In this document: in pieces, positions 1 to 4,655 of the stretch
Layout of the letters: every line of letters starts with the position of its first letter
How positions within the stretch are numbered: the first letter of the stretch is position 1
DNA from: Prolixibacteraceae bacterium
GTDB taxonomy: Bacteria > Bacteroidota > Bacteroidia > Bacteroidales > Prolixibacteraceae
Length of the DNA stretch: 8,179 bases
Assembly (NCBI GenBank): GCA_016788685.1
Contig: JAEUSS010000274.1
Coordinates: 1-8,179, forward strand
Reading direction: 5' to 3'
Program-made: the position numbers and the translations under genes
The notes under the pieces: generated by a model
The model's input: the letters and a program-made list of their open reading frames with translations, nothing else
What the model was told of the DNA's origin: nothing
Databases searched by the model: none

Positions 1-143
1 CAGAACTTGATATTCAGCGTCCGGCCTTTCGAGTGAAAAGAAGTGATTACAACCTTTTTGCCGATCACCACGGCACCGGATTCCTCGACGAACTGAATTG
101 ATATTTCGCCTTTGATCTTGTGAATTTTAGAGCTGTGTATCAT
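1..143 (-). CDS. Partial hypothetical protein, N-terminal part, runs off the left edge
   Basis: An open frame begins with ATG at 143 and stays open to base 1, giving about 47 residues that start MIHSSKIHKIKGEISIQF. The visible part alternates hydrophobic and polar residues (EISIQFVEE, GAVVIGKKVVITSF), which fits a beta-rich fold, and is basic (many K and H). The start is preceded on the minus strand by an A-rich run ending in AGG. The gene lies downstream of, and in the same direction as, the 245-508 gene, but a terminator at 193-225 separates them, so it probably has its own promoter. The candidate TATCTTGC box in that gap is imperfect. I do not recognise the family. Without the remainder, even its reality is moderately uncertain. 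Confidence 0.5.
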   Translation of the reverse strand, partial: MIHSSKIHKIKGEISIQFVEESGAVVIGKKVVITSFHSKGRTLNIKF

Positions 144-192
144 TGCCTTTTTTGAAGCAAGATAGACCCAAGAGGGAGGTTGAAAAAGGACA

Positions 193-225
193 ACAAAAAA
201 CCCGGACACTAGCAGTATCCGGGTT
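193..225 (-). terminator. Rho-independent terminator after the 245-508 gene
   Basis: The arms AACCCGGA (199-206) and TCCGGGTT (218-225) pair perfectly over 8 bp around an 11-base loop. On the minus strand the stem is followed directly by a T run (bases 200 down to 195). It sits 20 bases beyond the stop codon of the minus-strand gene at 245-508, which supports that strand assignment over the antisense frame. Confidence 0.8.
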
Positions 226-244
226 GTCATGTAAAACATTTACA

Positions 245-508
245 TCATTTTATCAAACTCATTTCAATGAATTTTTCTTCGCCGATACGGCCATGATCAA
301 GCCAGGAATGAACTACATAACTGTTAAAATTGAACTTACGTCCATCGTCAAGGGTAAAGCCGGTAACTTTCCCAATCTTACTTTCAAGATCGAAAGTGAG
401 GATTCTTCTAACTACAGTTTGAAAATCAAGGGCTGAAATTTTAATCTGGCCGGGTTGGCCATCCACTTCAAACGATACGTTTGCGGTGATCAATTTGTTT
501 TCATTCAT
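245..508 (-). CDS. Small hypothetical protein (87 aa)
   Basis: The protein starts MNENKLITANVSFEVDGQPG and has 87 residues, no signal peptide and no membrane segment. Alternating hydrophobic residues in the first half, then VTGFTLDDGRKFNFNSYVV, suggest a small mixed alpha/beta or beta-rich cytoplasmic protein. I do not recognise the family. The start at 508 is chosen because a typical AT-rich Bacteroidota leader precedes it. An in-frame ATG at 559 would add 17 residues, and both ATGs lie inside arms of the same inverted repeat. The gene follows the DUF4468-like gene on the same strand and ends at a strong terminator. Its roughly 150-base leader is full of competing inverted repeats, so expression may be controlled at the RNA or operator level. 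An antisense frame at 143-436 overlaps it but has no supporting signals. Confidence 0.6.
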   Translation of the reverse strand: MNENKLITANVSFEVDGQPGQIKISALDFQTVVRRILTFDLESKIGKVTGFTLDDGRKFNFNSYVVHSWLDHGRIGEEKFIEMSLIK

Positions 509-660
509 GGTGTCGCGTTTTAATTTAAATAAAAAGAATCGAGGGGGTTGCGACACCATTACAAAACAGTCCGATGACTGAAGAGTAAAACCCTCGATTC
601 ATATTTTAATTACCGATTTTTAGCTGATTATCGGAACAGTTTGATTGTAATGATGTCGCA
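507..660 (-). promoter_or_regulatory. Candidate structured 5' leader with mutually exclusive helices
   Basis: Three inverted-repeat pairs interleave upstream of the 508 start. Pair 1 is 645-660 with 549-564 (15 of 16 matches; in minus-strand RNA the odd pair is a U-G wobble, so all 16 can pair). Pair 2 is 591-600 with 536-545 (10 of 10). Pair 3 is 550-559 with 507-516 (10 of 10), and its downstream arm covers the first two bases of the start codon. Pair 1 and pair 3 share the 549-564 arm, so only one can form. Pair 2 crosses both. A local hairpin (CCGAT at 613-617, ATCGG at 630-634) lies between. The geometry fits a translational switch. DNA operators are the alternative, since TGRTGTCGC occurs three times. 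Confidence 0.45.
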
Positions 661-663
661 CTT

Positions 664-695
664 CAAATATATGGAGAATTATTTGATAAACGCAA
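664..695 (-). promoter_or_regulatory. Bacteroidota-type promoter candidate for the 245-508 gene
   Basis: On the minus strand, TATATTTG (671 down to 664) matches the -7 consensus TAnnTTTG exactly. A TTG at 695-693 lies 21 bases upstream as a possible -33 element. Transcription would begin around 657-660, at the outer edge of the first inverted-repeat arm. If the start is a few bases downstream, that arm would lose its first bases. Confidence 0.4.
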
Positions 696-714
696 CACTC
701 ATTTATAGATTTAA

Positions 715-1269
715 TTACCAATTATCTGATGAACTCATCTTACCTTTTAAAGATGCAATCGTTTTATTTATCTCAACCTCAGAGAGCCGAAATATAATGG
801 CGTTGTAATCAGCCGTTTTCTTTATCATCTTATCTGAAGGATTCTTCATACCTCCTAATTCTATCAGCGTTTTGCGAGCGCCCTCTTCTGTTGAAGCAGA
901 TTTAAACTCTTCGAGTGAATGAGGTGATCCATTGCTGTCTATAAATAAAGATCCTATGTCATACTTATAAAGCGAATCCTTCACAAATACTTTGATTGTG
1001 AAGGATACAGGAATATTAATTGGAATTGAGCCTATCATCGAATTATAAGGTAACACCAAATTGAAAGAACCCTTACCAATAAGCTTCCCTGCAACTGGAT
1101 CATCCATCTGCAGAACATTGCTTGCAGACTTAAATGATTCCGCAAACCATTCACGAGCGGTACTATATAATTGATCGCTGCTTTTATCTGGTGCTTTAAC
1201 AACCTCAGTGTACTGCTGTGCAATAGAAATGAATGGGAAGAATAGCACTATAAACATTAGCTTTTTCAT
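715..1269 (-). CDS. Secreted DUF4468-like protein (184 aa)
   Basis: Residues 1-17 form a signal peptide (MKKLMFIVLFFPFISIA, with a likely cut before QQ), so the product should be exported to the periplasm or cell surface. There is no lipobox cysteine. The segment from about 33 to 75 (LYSTAREWFAESF, then VLQMDDPVAGKLIGKG) and the following beta-rich stretch resemble DUF4468 proteins, which are common in Bacteroidota and have a TBP-like fold of unknown function. The complete length fits a single domain plus signal. It lies upstream of the small 245-508 gene on the same strand with a 206-base gap and no terminator hairpin directly after its stop, so read-through is possible. It is either a host gene at the edge of the element or cargo carried by it. 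Family assignment is from remembered sequence character. Confidence 0.7.
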   Translation of the reverse strand: MKKLMFIVLFFPFISIAQQYTEVVKAPDKSSDQLYSTAREWFAESFKSASNVLQMDDPVAGKLIGKGSFNLVLPYNSMIGSIPINIPVSFTIKVFVKDSLYKYDIGSLFIDSNGSPHSLEEFKSASTEEGARKTLIELGGMKNPSDKMIKKTADYNAIIFRLSEVEINKTIASLKGKMSSSDNW

Positions 1270-1299
1270 AGGTATCGCATTAGGGTTAACAATAATGCT

Positions 1300-1332
1300 G
1301 CAAGGTACAACAAAACCTTTGTAATTACCAAA
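1300..1332 (-). promoter_or_regulatory. Possible promoter for the DUF4468-like gene
   Basis: On the minus strand, TACCTTGC (1307 down to 1300) is a near match to TAnnTTTG, and TTTGG (1332-1328) lies 20 bases upstream. Spacing and position (about 30 bases before the start codon) are right, but the -7 box is imperfect. Confidence 0.3.
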
Positions 1333-1448
1333 AAATCCTCACGCAAAAGCGCACACACGGCGCACCTTATTTATCAAAAAATTACAACATATTTCATGAT
1401 TTTTCGACCTTGTGATCACCATTTCTGAGCAGGGCGGCGCGGGGTGTA

Positions 1449-1479
1449 CTCCCTGAAAAAAGGGAGAAAATCCCTTTTT
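1449..1479. terminator. Two overlapping alternative hairpins, terminator-like
   Basis: Hairpin one pairs CTCCCT (1449-1454) with AGGGAG (1461-1466). Hairpin two pairs AAAAAGGGA (1457-1465) with TCCCTTTTT (1471-1479) around a 5-base loop. They share AGGGA, so they exclude each other. Hairpin two has an A run before and a T run after the stem, the look of a bidirectional terminator, although only three G-C pairs hold it. Confidence 0.35.
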
Positions 1480-1827
1480 CATAATCCTTTTTCGTTGGTT
1501 TCCAGTTGCTTAACTTATTATTTATGGGAAAGTTTTGATAGTGGTTTTTAGTGATATTTGACCTGTTTTTATAATTTAGATTCAATCTTAATAGAGGCGT
1601 ATTTTAAAGCCTGTTATTCAATTATCTGCTATCTGTTTGAAATTTTTGAGGTAAAATATCTTTTCAAATGATTGCTTTAATATGAATGCTTTCTAATCGC
1701 CTTAAATGATATAACATACTATTCTACAGTATATTAATAAATTTATTTATTTGCACATGTCAGTAAAAAGCTGTAAATTAGTATTAGAAAATGAGAGGGA
1801 AACCAAACAGATTCTATCCAAATCCAA

Positions 1828-1854
1828 TTTGTTTAACATTTTAAAATTGATTTT
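1828..1854 (+). promoter_or_regulatory. Leader motif, copy 1 (TTTGTTTAACAT)
   Basis: The 12-base string TTTGTTTAACAT at 1828-1839 lies 15 bases before the ATG at 1855. It recurs exactly at 2365-2376, before the next gene. AATCCAA precedes both copies, and AAAATT follows both. It is a shared leader element that could take part in translation initiation or regulation. Confidence 0.4.
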
Positions 1855-2319
1855 ATGACAGTAAAAAAAGTTACTGCACCTATGAATGTGCAGAAGGGAG
1901 AGAACACCCCAGAGACAGAGGTAAAAACCTTGCCAGTTGAAACCCCAAAACCGGAACAAACACCGGAAGAATTGAAAGCCGAAAACGAAAGACTAAAACA
2001 ACAGCTTTCAGCAATTCCCCAAGACCTGAAAACGAGGGTCGAGTATTTCAACAAAAAAAATGAATTGATTCGCAGACTATCAAAGCTTGACATGGATAAA
2101 GAAAGTTTATCTATCCACCTGGACAAGCTTGCAGAAATAGCAGCATCGAACGAGTTCGAGAATGAAGAGTATTTTTTGAATATTGACGGAGGCAGCAAAT
2201 ACAATAAAACAGCTGTTTATACGGTGAAAAATCCGGTTATAATTGGTGAGTTGATCAGCTTTGTTATTGGTCGGGTAGATGCTAAAAGGGAAGTTTTGAA
2301 AAAGGAAATCGAAGCCTAG
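1855..2319 (+). CDS. Hypothetical coiled-coil protein (154 aa)
   Basis: Residues 1-36 are low-complexity and rich in P, E, K and T (EVKTLPVETPKPEQTPEEL), so probably disordered. Residues 37-98 show heptad-like hydrophobic spacing (ELKAENERLKQQL, then ELIRRLSKLDMDKESLSIHL), which predicts a coiled coil. The tail (100-154) has YFLNI, VYTVKNPVIIGELISFVI and a basic amphipathic end. There is no signal peptide or membrane span, so it is cytoplasmic. I do not recognise a family. It is the first gene of the plus-strand module, and the next gene shares its leader motif TTTGTTTAACAT and sits just after a hairpin. Its company (ArdC-like, RadC-like) suggests an early mobile-element function such as DNA handling, but nothing in the protein proves this. 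Confidence 0.75.
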   Translation: MTVKKVTAPMNVQKGENTPETEVKTLPVETPKPEQTPEELKAENERLKQQLSAIPQDLKTRVEYFNKKNELIRRLSKLDMDKESLSIHLDKLAEIAASNEFENEEYFLNIDGGSKYNKTAVYTVKNPVIIGELISFVIGRVDAKREVLKKEIEA

Positions 2320-2326
2320 TTAAAGC

Positions 2327-2353
2327 GAAAGGCGGGTATCCCTCCCGCCTTTC
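2327..2353 (+). terminator. Strong intergenic hairpin
   Basis: GAAAGGCGGG (2327-2336) and CCCGCCTTTC (2344-2353) form a perfect 10-bp stem with a 7-base loop, 8 bases after the stop of the 154-aa gene. The U tract is only three bases, so it may be a weak terminator, an mRNA end stabiliser or a processing site. Confidence 0.55.
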
Positions 2354-2364
2354 AATCCAAATTA

Positions 2365-2393
2365 TTTGTTTAACATCAAAATTAATTGACATC
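2365..2393 (+). promoter_or_regulatory. Leader motif, copy 2 (TTTGTTTAACAT)
   Basis: This is an exact repeat of the 12-mer found before 1855. It lies just after the 2327-2353 hairpin and 17 bases before the ATG at 2394. AATCCAA (2354-2360) precedes it, as in copy 1. Confidence 0.4.
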
Positions 2394-2816
2394 ATGAGCA
2401 AAGATAAAGAATCGGCACGTAAAGAGCAATATTTACAAAAAAGAAAGGAATTAATCGAACTTTCGAAGTTCGTCCGGATGGGTGTAAAGTCGGGAGCCTA
2501 CGACAGTGTAAACGAAGGTTTAAAAGAAATTTATCAGGAGACAAACCCCGAAATTGAGGAGTTCAAAACGTTCTGGCAATGGAAGGAAGAAGGCGCAACA
2601 GTTCGCAAAGGTCAAACCGCCTTTTTAATCTGGGGGCAACCTCGCAAGGGTGAGCAAGTGCCGGAGGGAGCAAACGAGCCGGAAGAGTACAAATACTGGC
2701 CGCTTTGTTATTTGTTTGCCAATACACAGGTTTACAAGCCGGAAGCGAAGCCAGAACCGGAAACCCAACACGAACCAGAGCCAGAACTCGCAACCGTTTC
2801 AGGCGATGAATATTAA
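2394..2816 (+). CDS. ArdC N-terminal-like ssDNA-binding domain protein (140 aa)
   Basis: The central part (about 47-112) resembles the N-terminal domain of ArdC-type antirestriction proteins. It has FWQWKEEGATVRKGQTAFLI at 60-79, with the family's W, G-x-x-V-R-K-G and hydrophobic strand, then YWPLCYLFANTQVY at 101-114, where the family has a F-x-V-F-x-x-x-Q segment. In ArdC this domain binds single-stranded DNA and is followed by a metalloprotease-like domain. Here the protein ends without that domain and carries instead a P/E repeat tail (113-132). The first 30 residues are basic and probably helical. Its stop overlaps the start of the RadC-like gene by 11 bases, which implies coupled translation. 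It may protect or handle element DNA. Domain assignment is from motif pattern only. Confidence 0.65.
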   Translation: MSKDKESARKEQYLQKRKELIELSKFVRMGVKSGAYDSVNEGLKEIYQETNPEIEEFKTFWQWKEEGATVRKGQTAFLIWGQPRKGEQVPEGANEPEEYKYWPLCYLFANTQVYKPEAKPEPETQHEPEPELATVSGDEY

Positions 2817-3255
2817 TACCCCTACTTTGGCCGAAATTGAAATCAGTTACAAGCCAAAAATTAAAGCGTCAGAATTGCCAAAGGTGGTAACATCAGCCGA
2901 TGCATACGATTGTTTAAAAAGTGTTTTTCCTAGTCTCGATTATCGGGAATATTTCTACATCCTTTGCCTTAACAGGAATAATAAAGTTTTGGGTTATTGC
3001 CAGATTTCGGCCGGTGGTTTATGTGGTACGGTTGCCGATGTGCGAATGATTATGCAAACCGGATTAAAATCTAATAGTTGTTCAATTATTCTTAGTCATT
3101 GCCACCCATCGGGAAACCTGATACCAAGCGAAGCCGATAAAGATTTGACGAAGAAAATACGTGAAGCCGGAAAAGTTCTTGATATTACTATTTTGGATCA
3201 TTTAATTATCACTTCAGAATCATACTTATCATTTGCGGATGAAGGTTTGATGTGA
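2806..3255 (+). CDS. RadC-like JAMM/JAB domain protein (149 aa)
   Basis: The JAMM metal-binding set is intact: E48 (REYFYILCL), H98-x-H100-P-S-G (SHCHPSG) and D111 (PSEAD). It is therefore predicted to bind zinc and to have the fold of JAB metalloproteases. The RadC family's real activity is unsettled. At 149 residues it lacks the N-terminal helix-hairpin-helix region of full RadC (about 220 residues), as is usual for copies on Bacteroidota mobile elements. The start at 2806 gives a complete domain and overlaps the previous stop by 11 bases. The frame extends upstream to 2650, but that part lies inside the ArdC-like gene and is a shadow. Coupling to an ssDNA-binding-like protein suggests a role in element DNA metabolism or defence evasion. 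Confidence 0.85.
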   Translation: MNINTPTLAEIEISYKPKIKASELPKVVTSADAYDCLKSVFPSLDYREYFYILCLNRNNKVLGYCQISAGGLCGTVADVRMIMQTGLKSNSCSIILSHCHPSGNLIPSEADKDLTKKIREAGKVLDITILDHLIITSESYLSFADEGLM

Positions 3256-3272
3256 TAAGATTATAATTTGCA

Positions 3273-3335
3273 GGGGAGGCTTTGTGCCATGCCCCGGCGC
3301 ATCAATAAGGAGTTCCGTGCCTCCAGGCTTCGCCT
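3273..3335 (+). ncRNA. GC-rich, possibly structured non-coding segment
   Basis: Between the RadC-like gene and the operator region lies a GC-rich island in AT-rich surroundings. GGAGGC (3275-3280) pairs with GCCTCC (3319-3324), enclosing TGTGCC (3283-3288) paired to GGCGCA (3296-3301, one wobble). AGGC-TTC-GCCT (3325-3335) forms a second small hairpin. The composition continues to about 3385 (pyrimidine-rich CCTCC and TTCC repeats). It could be a small RNA, the 3' UTR of the RadC-like mRNA, or a remnant of other DNA. A 62-residue frame over it (3284-3472) looks non-coding. Strand and extent are uncertain. Confidence 0.3.
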
Positions 3336-3411
3336 TGTTTCCTCCGTCAATGTTTCCTTCCTTCGTCAGTAACCGGCACTCTACCGTATTTTATTTGTTG
3401 ATTTTTGCCGA

Positions 3412-3441
3412 TTCAATTTTAAAACACACTACTAAATTGAA
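3412..3441. repeat. 8-bp perfect inverted repeat
   Basis: TTCAATTT (3412-3419) and AAATTGAA (3434-3441) are exact inverse copies 14 bases apart, just upstream of the larger inverted repeat at 3455-3517. It could be an additional protein-binding site or a weak hairpin. Confidence 0.4.
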
Positions 3442-3454
3442 CCTTACAAAAAAT

Positions 3455-3517
3455 AAATACGTTTTTCCGTAATTATTTTATTAAAACATTTGGTAGTTAT
3501 TACGGAAAAGCGTATTT
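3455..3517. promoter_or_regulatory. Paired-palindrome operator candidate (19-bp inverted repeat)
   Basis: Arms 3455-3473 and 3499-3517 match inversely at 18 of 19 positions, with a 25-base AT-rich spacer. Each arm is itself a palindrome of the form TACG-N6-CGTA (3458-3471 and 3501-3514). The two centres are 43 bp apart, close to four helical turns. The right palindrome overlaps the -7 box of the promoter candidate. This is the expected design of a pair of dimer-binding operators, possibly with looping. The HTH proteins encoded downstream are obvious candidate binders. A cruciform or recombination site is the alternative. Confidence 0.55.
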
Positions 3518-3520
3518 TTA
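3489..3520 (+). promoter_or_regulatory. Bacteroidota-type promoter for the 3582-4655 genes
   Basis: TTTG (3489-3492), a 20-base spacer and TATTTTTA (3513-3520, matching TAnnTTTG except the last base) give the expected -33/-7 layout. Transcription would start near 3527, leaving a 5' leader of about 55 bases that includes a CACCAATC direct repeat (3534-3541 and 3543-3550). The -7 box lies in the right arm of the inverted repeat, so binding there should block it. Confidence 0.5.
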
Positions 3521-3581
3521 CAACATCAAACAACACCAATCGCACCAATCTGGAATTTTTAACAACTTAAAAATTTGAAAG

Positions 3582-3884
3582 ATGAAAAACTTAATTGAAA
3601 CAACAACAGGTACTATTTCTTCTCAAATGATTCTTGACCATTGTGGTGATTATGCAGGTAAATTTCAGGATACTGCTTTTGACTTACTTTCAACCGTATG
3701 TGAATTACCAGAATTTGAAGAAAATCAGTGGTGTGACATCATGTTTGATAGAGAAGGTAATGTATATGCTATTTATGCCGAAGATGCTTTAACTTGTCAA
3801 AACGCATGGTGCTTTTACATTCAGCTTGATCGTGAAGATTGCGAAATGGCTTTTGCTGAAATGGAAATGAAAAGAAATAACTAA
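3582..3884 (+). CDS. Small acidic cysteine-containing protein (100 aa)
   Basis: The protein begins MKNLIETTTGTISSQMILDH. It has about 20 acidic against 6 basic residues (net charge near -14) and six cysteines spread singly, not in CxxC pairs, so zinc-finger binding is not indicated. There is no signal peptide or membrane segment. The middle (QWCDIMFDREGNVYAIYAED) looks like a beta hairpin. The ATG at 3582 follows an AAAATTTGAAAG leader. It is the first gene behind the operator-like promoter, followed by a UUCG hairpin and the two regulators. I do not recognise the family. The small size, strong negative charge and phage early context are compatible with a DNA-mimic or antirestriction-type protein, but this is only inference. 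Confidence 0.7.
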   Translation: MKNLIETTTGTISSQMILDHCGDYAGKFQDTAFDLLSTVCELPEFEENQWCDIMFDREGNVYAIYAEDALTCQNAWCFYIQLDREDCEMAFAEMEMKRNN

Positions 3885-3891
3885 CATTAAC

Positions 3892-3920
3892 AGCCCCGGT
3901 TCGCCGGGGCTATAAATCTT
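3892..3920 (+). terminator. UUCG-loop hairpin between the acidic gene and the HTH gene
   Basis: AGCCCCGG (3892-3899), loop TTCG, CCGGGGCT (3904-3911) form a perfect 8-bp stem with a stabilising UUCG tetraloop, 7 bases after the stop of the acidic-protein gene. The following bases (ATAAATCTTTT) give a weak U tract. It may end transcription in part, so that the acidic gene is expressed more than the regulators, or protect the mRNA 3' end. Confidence 0.65.
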
Positions 3921-3927
3921 TTACATC

Positions 3928-4365
3928 ATGAAATCACTTGCAGTAATCTCCGACGAAATCACCGTTCTGGAAGCCGAACGCGACTTCGGTGACATCACTC
4001 CAGAAGGGTTAGAACAACTTGCGGTACTCAATCTATGTTACGATCTTCTTTCTCGTACACAAACAGCTCAATCCATTCCGGTACCGCAGTCCGAAGAAAT
4101 GAAAGAACCTGGTTTCGAAGATGAACGTGTAAATAAATACGGTATTTCCGGGAATGCCCTGGCAGATTTTGCTTTTGCAGTTGCTACGAAGCAAGGCGCT
4201 GTAGATTTGCGCGAGTTGCTTCAGCAGATAAAGTATCGTAAAACAAACAAGGAAATTGCCGAAGCCCTTAGCATTCGCCCTGCAACGCTTTCAGACTATA
4301 AAAAAGGCAAGTCCGGATTAAACTCCGACATTTACGAACAAATTGTAAATTACTGTATAAAATGA
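3928..4365 (+). CDS. HTH DNA-binding protein, probable regulator (145 aa)
   Basis: The C-terminal part (about 103-143) holds a helix-turn-helix: RKTNKEIAEALSIRPATLSDYKKGKSG, with the NKEIAEALSI helix, a short turn and RPATLSDYKKGK as likely recognition helix, in the style of Cro/XRE domains. The N-terminal 1-45 is helical and acidic (ISDEITVLEAERDFGDITPEGLEQLAVL). Residues 46-68 form a P/E-rich linker. The N-terminal part may serve for oligomerisation or partner binding. It is cytoplasmic. Its stop overlaps the next start (ATGA), so both regulators are made together. It follows the UUCG hairpin by 16 bases. It is a candidate binder for the palindromes at 3455-3517, which would make the operon autoregulated. 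The exact family is not recognised. Confidence 0.7.
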   Translation: MKSLAVISDEITVLEAERDFGDITPEGLEQLAVLNLCYDLLSRTQTAQSIPVPQSEEMKEPGFEDERVNKYGISGNALADFAFAVATKQGAVDLRELLQQIKYRKTNKEIAEALSIRPATLSDYKKGKSGLNSDIYEQIVNYCIK

Positions 4366-4655
4366 GAAGTAAGTACGGACCAAGAAATCAGGTAGATCAT
4401 GACAGGGATAACCCAGCCGAACGCTTTCTAAAATTTATTCAGTTGCTCACTTCTGAGAATCAGATTTCAAAAGCTGAAATTCAGAGCCGATTAAATGTAA
4501 GTGATACGGCCTTTTATAAATACCTCAGGAACGCCCGTGAATTATTCCCGATTGAAATGGAAGGAAATCTCGGAGGAGGCGCCTATTACTCTATCGACAA
4601 AAAATCACTCGCCGAATACTTTAACATTAAACGTCATCATACAAGCAGCTCATAA
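4362..4655 (+). CDS. Winged-HTH-like DNA-binding protein (97 aa)
   Basis: After a basic N-terminus (MRSKYGPRNQ), residues 19-62 fit a winged helix: ERFLKFIQLLTSENQISKAE (helix 1 and turn), IQSRLNVSDTAFYKYLRNAR (helix 2 and recognition helix). IEMEGNLGGGAYYSI at 64-78 looks like a glycine-rich wing between two strands. The start overlaps the preceding stop by four bases (ATGA), which implies translational coupling with the HTH protein. The pair may act on the same or neighbouring sites, for example as a repressor and antirepressor or activator, but the sequence does not say which. The final codons and stop lie within the terminator hairpin. It converges with the large terminase gene, leaving only 10 bases between the two. 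Confidence 0.7.
   Translation: MRSKYGPRNQVDHDRDNPAERFLKFIQLLTSENQISKAEIQSRLNVSDTAFYKYLRNARELFPIEMEGNLGGGAYYSIDKKSLAEYFNIKRHHTSSS

Larger units (their letters stand above)
1270..1854. other. AT-rich intergenic region without a convincing gene
   Basis: This 585-base stretch separates the minus-strand left genes from the plus-strand module, so it must hold the divergent promoters. It is strongly AT-rich except for a short GC patch around 1430-1455. The only frame of note (minus, 1394-1585, 63 residues, rich in N and K) has no recognisable features. Small inverted repeats are visible: GTGATCAC at 1412-1419, the overlapping hairpins at 1449-1479, and a weak ATACT/AGTAT pair near 1720. I found no clean TAnnTTTG box for the plus-strand gene at 1855. 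If the element has an integration boundary in this window, this gap is a reasonable place for it, but I see no target duplication. Confidence 0.5.

Noticed and set aside
143..436. Plus-strand 97-residue frame
   Set aside because: It is antisense to the 245-508 gene and runs through the terminator hairpin at 193-225. That minus-strand gene has a promoter candidate, leader and terminator that fit its strand.
507..660. Inverted repeats read as insertion-sequence or Mu-like ends
   Set aside because: There is no transposase nearby, no target duplication seen, and the arms are nested within 154 bases, which fits a leader or operators better than element termini.
1394..1585. Minus-strand 63-residue frame
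   Set aside because: It is low-complexity N/K-rich in an AT-rich gap, passes through the terminator-like hairpins, and has no promoter or recognisable motif.
2650..2805. Upstream extension of the RadC-like frame
   Set aside because: It lies inside the ArdC-like gene, is rich in R, N and T without fold character, and the ATG at 2806 already gives a complete JAMM domain with an 11-base coupling overlap.
3284..3472. Plus-strand 62-residue frame
   Set aside because: It covers the GC-rich foldable island and runs into the left arm of the operator repeat. Composition (P, S, F clusters) looks like translated non-coding DNA.
4131..4150. Sequence resembling the left operator arm inside the HTH gene
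   Set aside because: Only the first 11 bases and a TTTCCG block match and the TACG-N6-CGTA palindrome is not kept. It is treated as a possible weak site and not listed as a feature.
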